This document shows positions 49,740 to 59,380 of a stretch of 64,000 bases of DNA, piece after piece. Location: the NCBI GenBank assembly GCA_023634235.1, contig JAMKCF010000001.1, positions 18,131,758 to 18,195,757 of the forward strand, given 5' to 3'. The translations under genes and the position numbers were made by a program. Under the pieces are notes generated by a model. The model saw only the letters and a list, made by a program, of their open reading frames with translations. It did no database searches and was not told the DNA's origin. The stretch's first letter is position 1, and the number at the start of each line of letters is the position of its first letter. Source of the DNA: Pisaster brevispinus (lineage: Eukaryota; Echinodermata; Asteroidea; Forcipulatida; Asteriidae).

Positions 49740-50660
49740 CCAAGCTGAGCATTTCCTTCGGACAAATTGTCAGTTATTTTGTGCCTGTTCTAAATTTGCA
49801 TTCAGTGAGCTTTCAAACACTTATGATCACAGATGGTCAGTGACAGAAACTGAAATGATTATGAAAAAATTAAGTAACTATTTGATACGGTTTAATTAAG
49901 CAAAAGTATTCTTGAGTAAATATAAGGGAAAAACCAGTTTCTTAAATTGCCCTAGATTTGTTTGTTATCTTTTCGAACCCATGACCGAGCTCGCCAATGT
50001 CGGCTGGCTGGTTCGAATCCGAAATAGAAGCAGGTGCCACAACAAAATGATTTAAGATGGAAATTATGTGTTGCTGCTATTTCGGATTTTGATGCTGAAC
50101 TTTATTTTGAATTTTGTGGCCTATGTTTGCATAAATGTCATGGGTAAAAGTATAGTTTTTACCCCTGAAATTATTTACTTTAATATAGATCACAATTTTC
50201 AAAACATCAACTTTAGTGATAATAGCATACGATTCAAATGCAATTGCCATCATACATTGCCAAGTAATATACACTACAAGGACAGGGCTGCTGCAATAAT
50301 AAAAATCATGATATGATCAAAGAAGAGTTTTGTATATTTATGTAAAACTGTTTTATCAATATGCAAAGCTGAGCAAATCCTTTGTAAAATTGTCAGGGTG
50401 GTTTTTCTGTGTGTACCGGTTCAAAATTTGCATTCAGTGACCTTTCAAACAATTGTGATCACAGATGATCAGGGACAGAAACTGAAAGGATTATCAAAAA
50501 AATAAGTGTAATTATTAGATAACAACATACAATTCAAATCCAATCGCCATCATACATTGCCAAGTAATATACACTTACAAGGACAGGGTTGCTGCAATAA
50601 TAACAATCATGATATGATCAAAGAAGAGATTGTATATTTATGTAAAACTGTTTTATCACG
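49740..50660. repeat. Tandem duplication, second copy internally deleted
   Basis: Two blocks repeat in the same order. GCTGAGCA...TGCATTCAGTGA...GATCACAGATG occurs at about 49,743-49,863 and again at 50,366-50,493. ATACATTGCCAAGTAATATACAC through GTAAAACTGTTTTATCA occurs at 50,250-50,358 and again at 50,550-50,658. The second copy lacks about 330 bp between the blocks. No gene is supported. Confidence 0.75.
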
Positions 50661-51089
50661 TTTTAAAGTTTTTAGAGTTAAGTGTTCATTAAACGTGATA
50701 TAAAAGTTTATATTTTGTATATTCATAATAATTGTTAATATAATTTCAAAGAAATAATTATGTTGATGTGATGGTTAGAACGATTTTCATGACAAAATTA
50801 AACCAATTTATACAGAGTTGAATAATCTGTAATGTGTGTTAGTATCATTCCGTTAATGTCAATCAGGAAAAACATTAATTATAATAATGATTATGTGAAA
50901 TTATCACCGACAAAACACAAAGTATTGACAACTAATTGTTTCAATGTAATTGCCCCCATCAAAATAACCAAAGAAATTTTCTTTATAGCCTAGCAAAATG
51001 TGACAGTTTTTCCAGCCAAAAATATTTCGTGAAAATTGAACCAATGTTAATTGTACTTTTTAAAAAGTTAATTTATTGGTTAGTTATAA

Positions 51090-51543
51090 TTTAACCATTC
51101 TATAGCGAACACTGAAATTCACCAACACGTTTGCCCAATTAGATGAGTAAATGACACAAATACCAATTGTTAGGTGAAAATGTTTTTCCAATTATGTGGT
51201 AAACATATTTGACCAACTAGATGGGTAATAGCATAACAACCAATTGTTGGGTAAAATATTTCTCCAATTATGTGGTAAACATATTTGACCAACTAGATGG
51301 GGAATGGCACAACAACCAATTGATGGGTGAAAACATTTCTCCAATTATGTGGTAAACATGTTTGGCCAACTAGATGGGTAATGGCACAACAACCAATTGT
51401 TGGGTAAAAATATTTCCCCAATTAGTGGTAAACACGGTGGCGAAATACCGTTGGGCAAAAAAAGCCCAACAGTGTGGGCAGTTGATAATTCGATCATCTT
51501 TGGGTAAAAGTTGGGTAAATTTTGCAAATTTTTTTTAAGAGTG
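51090..51543. repeat. Right subterminal repeats of the 25.9-kb element
   Basis: About four to five tandem units of roughly 80-85 bp carry CAACCAATTGTTGGGTAAA, CCAATTATGTGGTAAACA and TTGACCAACTAGATGGGTAA. Next come TTGGGCAAAAAAAGCCCAAC and TTGGGTAAAAGTTGGGTAAA, close to the end. The core motif TTGGG(T/C)AA is shared with the left side, but the repeat units differ in length and sequence. Confidence 0.8.
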
Positions 51544-51852
51544 CATCCTCGCCAGAGCATCCCAGCCACGCTCTTACATCGTTGAGACCAATCATGGCAC
51601 GGTTTGTCGCAATCGATCAGCTCTTGTCACCACACCAGACCACACCCCTTTAACACCAGGCCCAGATGCACCACTGTCTCCACCCTCTGATGTAACAACA
51701 GACAGTACTTCCTGCTCCAACGCAGCAGTTTTCTCCATCTACTTCTCCAGAGAAAAAATCTCCGTCGTTGTCACCACAGACTACTCCTCCACTAGCTGTG
51801 ATGACGACCCGATCAGGACGTTTAGTGAAGCCGCCTAACAGCCTTGATTTAT
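51544..51852 (+). pseudogene. Gypsy pol C-terminus, downstream of the insertion
   Basis: The reading resumes with LARASQPRSYIVET and CRNRSALV, followed by a proline/serine/threonine-rich stretch. After one further frame change it ends TTRSGRLVKPPNSLDL and a stop. PRSYIVET and RSGRxVKPP are characteristic of the C-terminal end of Gypsy pol proteins. It belongs to the integrase fragment at 24,905-25,639. Confidence 0.92.
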
Positions 51853-52167
51853 GAACAAAACAAAAACATTCCTTTAAAAAAAAATCTAAAACCAGTATTC
51901 TGCTTTAAAACATTGCAGGCTAAAAGAATTGAGAGTTGGAAAGTTTATGCTTTCTCTGCATAAAAAAACATGCAGAATTTTGAAAAGTTGTTATTCCAGT
52001 TTGACTTGTTTGCTCAAAATTCTAGTTACAGTTTTGGCTTTGTAAATCGTTAAAGTTGTTTGAGAAGTTAACATTTTTTTACATAATTCACGAACTCTAG
52101 ATATCTCTTTATGGACACTCTGGACTTTGATGAAACTTTTTTAGGTTAAAGTACACCAATCTGTACT

Positions 52168-52314
52168 TGGGGGAGATGTAGGATTATGCCTCTGCACTGC
52201 ACTGTTATTGTTATTGTTATAGCGCCCTCAAGTGTTCACTATTAAAGCACATGTAAACATGATACTGTAAGCAGCCATCTTCGAAGTCAGTCTCATTTAT
52301 TCCCGAGTATTACA
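52168..52314 (+). repeat. Putative Gypsy polypurine tract and short 3' LTR
   Basis: TTGGGGGAGA (from 52,168) is followed by TGTAGGATTATGCC, a usual polypurine-tract/LTR start. The sequence runs through GTTATAGCGCCCTC to a possible CA end at 52,314, giving about 138 bp. The 5' LTR is absent, so the ends cannot be confirmed by comparison. Confidence 0.55.
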
Positions 52315-52860
52315 CTCTTAATCACTAACTTATTATCAGCTAATTACTTGGGTATAAGATGAACATCCAACATTAGTGTTACTTAAAGGAGCAGTTACAT
52401 CTATTAAAGAAATGTATTTCTCAGTTTGTTAATGTCAATGGAATGTTCAGTTTAAATGCTTATCATCAAATCATCATTGCTTTTTCATCAACCTTTAAAC
52501 AAGTTGATATATACTGAAGTATTAACCTTTGTAATACAAGTGGGGAAAAAAGAGATCCTCATGGAAAGAAAGAGATTGCTTCATCAACATGGAAATGAGT
52601 TACATGTACATGGATATTACAATTTAATTAAATATAAATTAAGCAAAATTTGTCGCGTCTTATTTAAACACATCATTCTGTTACATGTACCTGGAATGTT
52701 GTTGTGTTTAATGTTTACAATTTCGACCAAAGCAGTCATAAGCAGGCACTTATTGAATTGCAATGTAGCAGATTTTACTATTGACCACAATGGTAAATTC
52801 TATGAAAAAATGATAACAGAATTCAAAACGATCTTTAACACAAATTGCTAATTATTATTG
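52315..52860. other. No gene recognised
   Basis: This is an AT-rich flank. The 131-codon plus-strand frame (52,456-52,851) has a composition typical of random AT-rich sequence, with no domain or splice support. Confidence 0.45.
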
Positions 52861-52877
52861 TGGAAGTCTCAACGCCT

Positions 52878-53158
52878 GCGTTTTGGTAGGGATAATCATC
52901 TGAGGATGTTGCTCCTTAACTGGATTGTTCATCACCATCGTCTGAGGTTGAATCCGAATCTTCCATTTCTGCAGGGGCAGGGCAGACAACAACTTGAGTC
53001 TGAGGAGTACAGTACTCACGAATACTATAGAATAAGTACTCGACGCGCTTTGGGGGTAGACCAGGTAGAAGGAGTTGCCTGAGGAAGTTCTTGTGGCAGG
53101 ACCTGTTGATTGCATAGAAGTTGAACTCGGGTCTCCAGCGAATCAGCATACGCTCTGA
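52878..53158 (-). other. Exon-like open stretch, unknown
   Basis: On the minus strand a good acceptor (TTTTTGTCAG) is followed by two overlapping open readings. One ends EMEDSDSTSDDGDEQSS at a stop, which looks like the acidic C-terminus of a real protein. The other begins AYADSLETRVQLL. I recognise no family. It could be the last exon of the decayed Kolobok gene at 54.1-55.3 kb or an unrelated remnant. Confidence 0.25.
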
Positions 53159-53179
53159 CAAAAAGCCGTACCGGGATCA

Positions 53180-54146
53180 CTTCTGCTGAACCTTTATTTT
53201 TCACACAAAGAATATTAAAAAACTAGTATGAATTTTTATACAGTGCAGATTTTAAAAGATGTAGAATTGAATTGCTGACTCTTTACCGATTGTACCAGTT
53301 CTGTTTTGTCTTCAATATTTTGAATTCTCCATACAGTCGTGCAGCATTTGGAGTCTGAAAGCATTAATTAAGACAATTTTCATTTATAGTTTACCGTATG
53401 TGTTGGTAGCTCTTGATGCCTTGTAAAATCTCGAAAAAGGGCTTCAGGTATGTCAGGTATGTCTGAGCATCATTAAGTGCACTCTTGATTATTTCTGCGC
53501 GTCCATTTTTCAAAGTGAAAACACTATAAATATCGAAATAAATGTCACAACAATCTGACCATTTTCACACAGTTACACATTGCAAAACATGGCCGGCGGC
53601 TGTCTGTACACGAGCACTCCAACAACACAATAACGCTCATGCGCACCTGTACACGTGGTAGCATTTAGCGAATCCCGGCGCTTACATCTACGAGCCTTAG
53701 TTAACAAGGCTCGTTTGTTTACATCGATGAAAACCACACAAATTGCCTGTAATGTTTATTGCAGGAACCGTCAAGCGTCATGCTAGTCAGAGAAATGAAA
53801 AGGTCATATCTCCAGCTTTCAGGCGTTACCATTTTGTGTAGATGGGTTTATCAAAAGACGAGTTCAGAGGGTGAACAAAATGATATTTTGAGGCTTTGCG
53901 TCTTTTGTTTTCTCCATTCTTTGAATATTTTTATCAAGACGCGATGAAAACTATTATCAAAAATGGTCTCAAAATCATGTTTTTTATTGTCTAATCACTC
54001 CGATTTTTATCCATTACATAGAACACATTTTTTACATTCCAATTATTACGAAAACAAAAAATTTACCACCCCTTCAATTTTTGACTTTGACCTGCTGCAT
54101 TGGGAAATGGCGCAGTGTGACTTTCAGCTCATTTTGTTGTGACAGT
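53180..54146. other. No gene recognised; small palindrome
   Basis: The stretch holds a GC-richer segment (53,590-53,730) with the inverted repeat CGAGCCTT/AAGGCTCG around AGTTAA. The 62-codon frame at 53,759-53,947 is not supported by any motif. Confidence 0.4.
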
Positions 54147-55258
54147 TCACAAATGGTTGAACAGGTTGTGGAATGCTTCCACAGAGGACGTCTGGCTGGT
54201 TGTTGACATCTGTTTGATGTCCTTCACCAGCGCCATTTTCTCCAATAACTCAGTTTCTCAGTTGATTCTGTACCTGAAACAAATGTGAAATAAATGTATG
54301 ATTCTATGAATCAGCAAAGTAAAAATCAATGTTGCACATACGTCATCATGAAATACACAAACTGCGCAGTAAGATAAACCATAAATGTACAAGCACTGTA
54401 AGCAAAACTAAAGCATTTACCTGGTTTGAGCCATTTCTTTCTCCGACGTCTTATTCTTCCATGCCGGCACTGGGGGAAAATAGCCGAATGACCCTTATGC
54501 TTGTTTTGCAGGTGGTTGGTAATGGACAGCCACTTTGCTGCTCGAAGGTCACATTCGCTGTCGGCTGTTGAGGAAGCGCACCAGTAAACGTGATTGTTTA
54601 TACTCCTCTTCCAGTTTGCAACTGCTTCATACCCCTTCTTCTTTGCCAGCTTGTCCACTTTCTTCTTCAGGCCTTGAGAAAAAAACATAAATAAGTTGTA
54701 TAAAATAAGGCTCAAGCACAACAGTAATACCAAAAACAGTAACAAAACCAACATTTTTGAAAATATACAAATGAAAGCAAAAAAAACAGTAGCTCCAAAG
54801 TCAAATAAATAACCCAACTTTTAAAAAATATATATACGTATATTACCTTTGGCAATATGCCATACATCAAACATGTGTAAAACATCAGGTTCTTCTCTGA
54901 TGTACTTGGCAAGTGATCTATGGCGATCGGTGACTAACTTCTTCACAGTACGTTCAGCTGCCCTTAGCGTGGACATCATCAACTTGAAGCCTTCAAGTTC
55001 CATATGGTAACTACCTTTTACCTCATTAAACTGAAGAAAAGACAAAATCATTATAATTGAAACTTTTTAAACATATCCAATAATCCTCTACTCCAGAACT
55101 TCTACAAGGTAAAGTGTCAAACTTTGTGAATGCTGAATTTGACATTCCATACATACAAATATTACCTGCACAAGCTGTATGTCAACAATTTTGTTTATAT
55201 GTAGCTCCATTGCAGTGTAGCTGCCGTACTTTGCAGAGTGCCCAGGGCTGTCGGCAGA
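54147..55258 (-). pseudogene. Kolobok transposase, catalytic exons
   Basis: Minus-strand exons with GT/AG borders are: about 55,258-55,166 (DSPGHSAKYGSYTAME, DIQLVQ); 55,030-54,847 (NEVKGSYHMELEG, VTDRHRSLAKYI, FDVWHIAKG); 54,672-54,421 (KKKVDKLAKKKG, YWCASSTADS); and 54,273-54,147 (KDIKQMSTTSQTSSVEAFHN). VTDRHRSI..., FDVWHxAK and QTSSxEAFH are hallmarks of Kolobok transposases, which insert at TTAA. The last exon has a one-base loss near TESTEKL. The N-terminal THAP part is missing; its place is taken by the Ngaro-like element, to which the first exon is joined in frame. The true C-terminal end is not identified. Confidence 0.88.
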
Positions 55259-56130
55259 GGTAGGCCTGAAAAGATATCCATCCGTCAAAACCACCCCGGA
55301 CTCGGCTGCAAAGTCAACCATTTCCTGAACTGCCTTGGCGGGGTCCATTTCCCCCTCATCTAACTTTGGTATGACGATAAGTGACGAACCATTCTCACGG
55401 ATGGTCTTCCCGATCGTGTGGTTGAACAACAGATCCCCCCGATCAATTCTCGTTACTTCACAGGTTTTGCAATGTCCTAAATCAGCGGCCCGGTCACCAG
55501 CCCACCACAGGCACAGGATAAAGGCCAAATCCCTGAAGAAAATATAACGCGATATAAAAGAGGTAGGGCACTCGGGAGCTCCAAGACGCCTTCTGGTTTC
55601 ACCAGCCAACCATCTAATTTTGTCGGAAAATATAGGGACAGCTTGATGTGGTGTCACATGCGCCTCTGCCTGTTCTAAACGGATAGCCTTGATGTACTTT
55701 CGAACTCGGAAATGAAAGCAGGGGTTTCCCCAGGGTTCTCCGTCTCGCCACGGCTGTGTCCTGCCCAGTGTGTTGAAGTGGGCTCTCAGCTGCCCTAAGT
55801 AAGAATCAACAGTTCCGGCAGCTAGAGCCTTTGGCATTTACAATCAAATACTCCATGCTTCCCCAAATTTGAGCAACCGATGATATGTACCTGGGTTTTG
55901 CCTCTGGCCTCTCTATGGATTAAGAACGCTACCACATCATTTGGCGTTGCTGAGTTTAGATCTGCACCTGTGGTACAGTAACCCGACGTCTGGGTCTGAT
56001 GAAGAAAACTTTCCAAGTCCCTCACCAGGCTCTTTTTCTGTTTACTATTAGGTGATCTGTCTAGGCGTTCATCCAGCTCCTGAAGCCTTGCCGCCATGTG
56101 AAGGAGCTTCGAAATAAATGAAAAGGGCAT
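55259..56130 (-). pseudogene. Tyrosine recombinase of Ngaro-like element, truncated
   Basis: The N-terminal helical part (MAARLQELDERLDRSP, VVAFLIHREARGKT, CSNLGKHGVFDC) continues after a frame change near 55,840. It then reads LAAGTVDSYLGQLRAHF, VTPHQAVPIF and WAGDRAADLG, whose Arg is the first catalytic residue. It stops after DGYLF, joined to Kolobok coding sequence at about 55,258. The HxxR and Tyr catalytic motifs expected downstream are absent, so strand transfer is impossible. In intact elements this enzyme integrates circular cDNA in place of a DDE integrase. Confidence 0.88.
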
Positions 56131-56185
56131 CTAAGGATTAGGCCCACTTCATGAGAAACTATGTACTGTCCCAATTCCATCGGCC

Positions 56186-57070
56186 CTAATTTATTGGCAA
56201 TTCAACACCCGTGCGTTGGCTCAAGACAGCTCTGATCATCATTTGGAGCTTCCGGTGTAACTTCAGTTTACCCAAGGTCGTGAGATGAACCTCATCAGCC
56301 AAGTCTTGCTGAGTGAGATAATCGTTAGACATAAAGTGCCAACCTGCCTCCCTGCATTGCTGTCTCAATTCTGTGTTGACCTCTGCCACCGACCTGTTCA
56401 CTTGGGTCAGCTGTGTTTGACACACCGAGGACATGACAAACTCGCACACCGGGTATTGGGACTTAAGACGAGTCGAAACTATTCCGAAAACCCTTAGTAG
56501 TTCAGACACCCCTGGCTCGCTAAGTTCAAGTCTGCTAAAGTCGTTTATCCCTCCATGGAGAACTGCAACCCGTGGAGTCTCCGCTCGGCATGAAATGGCT
56601 AACTTTCTACACAACGTCCCCATCGATGCCCCTCCTTCCACCAACATGTTAATATTGAACAAGGACGGCCAGCCAAAACCTTGCAATCCCCTGAACATGG
56701 AATCCGCAGCAACCAGGACTGACAAACTCTTAGAGGGTTTTACTTCTCTAGATATCTGACTACTGGGGGGGGGGGGGAAGTGACACTTGAAAGCCCACAT
56801 TTCAAAAGGAAGTCCATTCGTAGACTTTGCATAACCGTGGCGTGATGGATACTCCAGAGCACCAACCTGCCCATGTTCAGCCAGACGAACGGACTGATCA
56901 CTCAGGGACACCAACTTAGGCCACCATGATCTCGGGTGGGTATGTTTTGGGACTACCATGGTAACTGCCACGGCTCCCCACTTGCAAAACAGCCTGATGA
57001 GAGCTGGAATCAGAACAAAGGGCGGGAAAGCATAAAGATGCTCTCCTCGTGGGCACTCCTGAGCAAACAC
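56186..57070 (-). pseudogene. RNase H tail plus SGNH hydrolase domain
   Basis: The 294-codon frame begins with the end of the retroelement RNase H region (FPPFVLIPALIRLF). After a proline run it has an SGNH-hydrolase fold signature: VLVAADSMFRG (GDS-like block, here ADS), HGGINDFSR (block III with GxND) and DEVHLTTLG (block V DxxH). The catalytic Ser, Asn, Asp and His are all present. SGNH domains occur in some Ngaro and other DIRS-order elements, where their role is unknown. The frame is open, but the upstream parts of the polyprotein are broken. The run of C at 56,765-56,776 encodes the PPPP stretch. Confidence 0.85.
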
Positions 57071-57996
57071 ATTAACCCCCGCCGATCCTGGGACTGGTTA
57101 TCTTGAAAACAATTTAAGTGGCTTTCCATCAGCCCCCTTTGGAACGTTCGAGGGCAAGGCCATGAGGTCCCATGTAAACCCTGTGCGTCCACCAAGTTCC
57201 TTCTGAAGAAACCTCCACAGAGACCCTGGTAACCTGGCATCAGCAAACGAGATTTCCCTGGACTTAGCTTTTAAGCCCGTCCAGGCATGATACAATCCTT
57301 GGGAGTCAATCTGAACATTCACTCATCTATCCCATAGTTGATCGATTGCCGAGAGCAGTACAAAATACAAAGCCAGGGCTTCTTTGTAGCATATGTCCCT
57401 TACTCGCGCTACCTCGGGTGACCAGTAGTCTCCAAAGGTGATGTTACCCGTGTGCCGAATCATCACACCTCCCCATCTGTAGCTGGATGCGTCTGAACTT
57501 AAATGTAAACTTACATGCTTCTCCTGCCTCCAAGGGATCGGTTCCGAAAAGGAATCCACAAAGCGCCAAAACGTTATCTCATCCCGCACAGGCGCAGTCA
57601 AATCTCGGCTCGTGATGTCATCAAGTTCAGACATAAAGCTACAGCACTCCCTAATATACAACGAAGCCGCGGGGAAAACTAGCGCAAAGCTCTGGCACTT
57701 TCCCACAAATCGCTGCATAGTCTTCAGCAGGATTTTACCATCCGACAAAATTGTTTCCCTCACTCCGCCAAAGGAAATTTTCTTCTTTTCCGGAATCCAA
57801 AAGGACAAGGTTTCCGAGCAAATCCCAAGCCCCAGATGAATCATCTTTGTGGATGGTTGCAACTGGCTCTTGCCAAGATTAACAAAATATCCCAGTTGTG
57901 TCTGCATATTACATACTGCATATAAGGCCCTGGACGCCCTCTTGTAAGCTGATTCACCTGCAACGCCACCCTGCGAATAAAGAATAACTTTTTGAG
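57071..57996 (-). pseudogene. RNase H region of Ngaro-like element
   Basis: The readings GGVAGESAYKRASRALY, GKSQLQPSTKMIHLGLG and LHLSSDASSYRWGGVM (an RNase H DxS-type motif) run through 57,323-57,907. The reading continues in another frame at 57,322-57,098 with VQIDSQGLYHAW. It degrades RNA of the RNA/DNA hybrid in intact elements. A stop at 57,322 and a change of frame near 57,100 break it. Confidence 0.85.
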
Positions 57997-58850
57997 CTAC
58001 TCTGTGAGTTTCCCTGTCTTGATACTACTCTGCCCAATAAATCGGTCGTCTATCCATATCTCTGTATGGACGCCGTGGTTCTTCAGCCAAGTTGCCAAAC
58101 AAAACCCAATGGTGGTATATATATAGGCGCTGTTTTTAAACCCAAAAGGGCAATGTGGTGTCCATGAAATAAAACCCGGCCCACTCGAAACCGCATAGGT
58201 CTTTGATCTTTCGGACATGTTTACTTGCTTATATCCTTGAGCATCATCGGTTCCTGAAAAATACCCATTTCTATCAATTGACTTTGCAATATCGCCCAGG
58301 GGAAGTAGGTTGCACGGGGTATCTTTGCACCATAAGTTTGGACCCTTCATTGATAGTATCAATCTGGGCTTACTCGGCTCTACTGACAAAGCATTAACGC
58401 ACTTGGGAGGGGCGGCTTGACCAACGGGCCCCAAAAGTTCTATGGAACCTTCTATGAGCCGCTTATTAATGGTTTTGTTAATAAAGGACGTAAACTCCCT
58501 ACAAATGGGGGCATTTGCAAAATACATAGGCGGGGGGATCTCTGAATCGAACGTTCTTCCCCTATATGTACCCCGATAGGGCTGGAAAAAATCGAATAAA
58601 TCAACCCCTTGTCTTAGCCACTTTCCAACTAGTTGTCCTGCTTCATGACATTCTGCCAAAACACCTTCCCAAGCCCTAGCGCTATTTGTTAGACCCCCCG
58701 CTACAAAATGGCCGGGGTCTCTGAAACGAAGAGCTTTGAAATCCGGCTCACAATTCCCACACAAAAAGTCAAAGGGACTTGGAGCAGACCCGTCCGGTGG
58801 GCTGGCTGGTTTGCCCGATATATCAACCCAAGAGTGAACCTCATTTACTC
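57997..58850 (-). pseudogene. Reverse transcriptase of Ngaro-like element
   Basis: The open frame extends upstream of MCGNCEPDF to about 58,850 (HSWVDISGKPASPP). RT blocks are seen as PKPRLILSMKGPNL-like, FSGTDDAQGYKQV (first Asp region), CPFGFKNSAYIY and EIWIDDRFIGQ, where the usual YxDD is WIDD, retaining both aspartates. The frame ends at SIKTGKLTE with a one-base loss; the other frame then continues into VAQKVILYSQGG. The family is DIRS-order by context with the downstream tyrosine recombinase. Confidence 0.88.
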
Positions 58851-58925
58851 CTCTTCATAGCCTGTGCTTTCACGGGGTCAAAATCTTGTGAGGAACGCTT
58901 ATGGCAAGCCATATGCCCAATAATT

Positions 58926-59263
58926 CGATAAACACTGTTTATCGCCGATAAACAATGTTTTTCGACCGATAAACACTACTTATCGAGAAAAACTATGTTT
59001 ATCACTTGATAAACATAGTTTATCTCGATAAACACTGTTTATCGCCGATAAACATAGTTTTTCGCCGATAAACAGAGTTTATCGAGATAAACAGAGTTTA
59101 TCGAGATAAACATTGTTTATCAACTGATAAACACTGTTTATCGAAAAACTATGTTTATCAAGCGATAAACAGAGTTTTTCGAGGTGATAAACAGTGTTTT
59201 TTGATAAACAGTGTTTATCAACCGATAAACACTGTTTATCGAAAAACAGTTTTTCGATAAACA
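58926..59263. promoter_or_regulatory. Array of about 15 palindromic GATAAACA sites
   Basis: Units such as CGATAAACACTGTTTATCG are repeated at starts 58927, 58947, 58968, 59008, 59027, 59047, 59068, 59086, 59105, 59126, 59164, 59186, 59202, 59224 and 59256. The spacing is thus near 20 bp, about two helical turns. TGTTTATC/GATAAACA joins a forkhead-like core (TGTTTAT) with a GATA-like half (TTATC). The array ends a few bases before a TATA-like box, and the downstream gene starts about 115 bp further on. A role as a binding-site array is inferred. It might instead be the repetitive end of the neighbouring retroelement. Confidence 0.6.
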
Positions 59264-59267
59264 TGGT

Positions 59268-59274
59268 TATATAG
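59268..59274 (+). promoter_or_regulatory. TATA-like box
   Basis: TATATAG lies between the palindrome array and the first exon, about 107 bases upstream of the ATG at 59,381. The spacing would place transcription start near 59,300. A short upstream frame begins at ATG 59,355 and ends just before the main ATG. Confidence 0.45.
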
Positions 59275-59380
59275 TCTGCCTCGGGAGGGCGCTGTCCTGC
59301 AAGATCCGCGTGCAATTCATCGTAGTAGAGTTTGTTGTCAACACGACGGACGGCATGGAAACCTCTCGAAAGTATTCAAA

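Larger units (their letters stand above)
25640..51543. mobile_element. 25.9-kb DNA transposon inserted in Gypsy pol
   Basis: The left end reads CACTGTAAAAAA and the right end, on the opposite strand, CACTCTTAAAAAAAA. Both ends lead into several hundred bases of tandem subterminal repeats with many TTGGGTAA/TTGGGCAA motifs. The insertion splits one Gypsy pol gene, giving firm outside boundaries. CACT termini, a very short duplication and repetitive subterminal regions resemble the CACTA/EnSpm superfamily, but no classic EnSpm transposase was recognised. The only open gene is a nine-exon SAMD3-like gene (26,874-48,866). A second, TTAA-flanked element (29,310-43,254) occupies one of its introns. 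Without that insertion the element is about 12 kb. Confidence 0.85.
55259..58860 (-). mobile_element. Decayed Ngaro/DIRS-like retroelement
   Basis: The minus-strand order is reverse transcriptase, RNase H, SGNH hydrolase, then tyrosine recombinase, the arrangement described for Ngaro-type elements of the DIRS order. Several single-base frame changes separate the parts. Gag and the split direct repeats expected at the ends are not recognised. The 3' end is truncated at the Kolobok junction. Confidence 0.85.

Noticed and set aside
25640..51543. Polinton/Maverick interpretation of the large insert
   Set aside because: No polymerase B, retroviral-type integrase, protease or capsid genes occur within it. 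The duplication is 2 bp rather than 6, and the ends start CACT.
52456..52851. 131-codon plus-strand frame
   Set aside because: Composition is that expected for AT-rich DNA. No domain, splice sites or conserved motif were seen.
59079..59315. Minus-strand 78-codon frame rich in LDKHCLS-like repeats
   Set aside because: It is the translation of the GATAAACA palindrome array, without other support.
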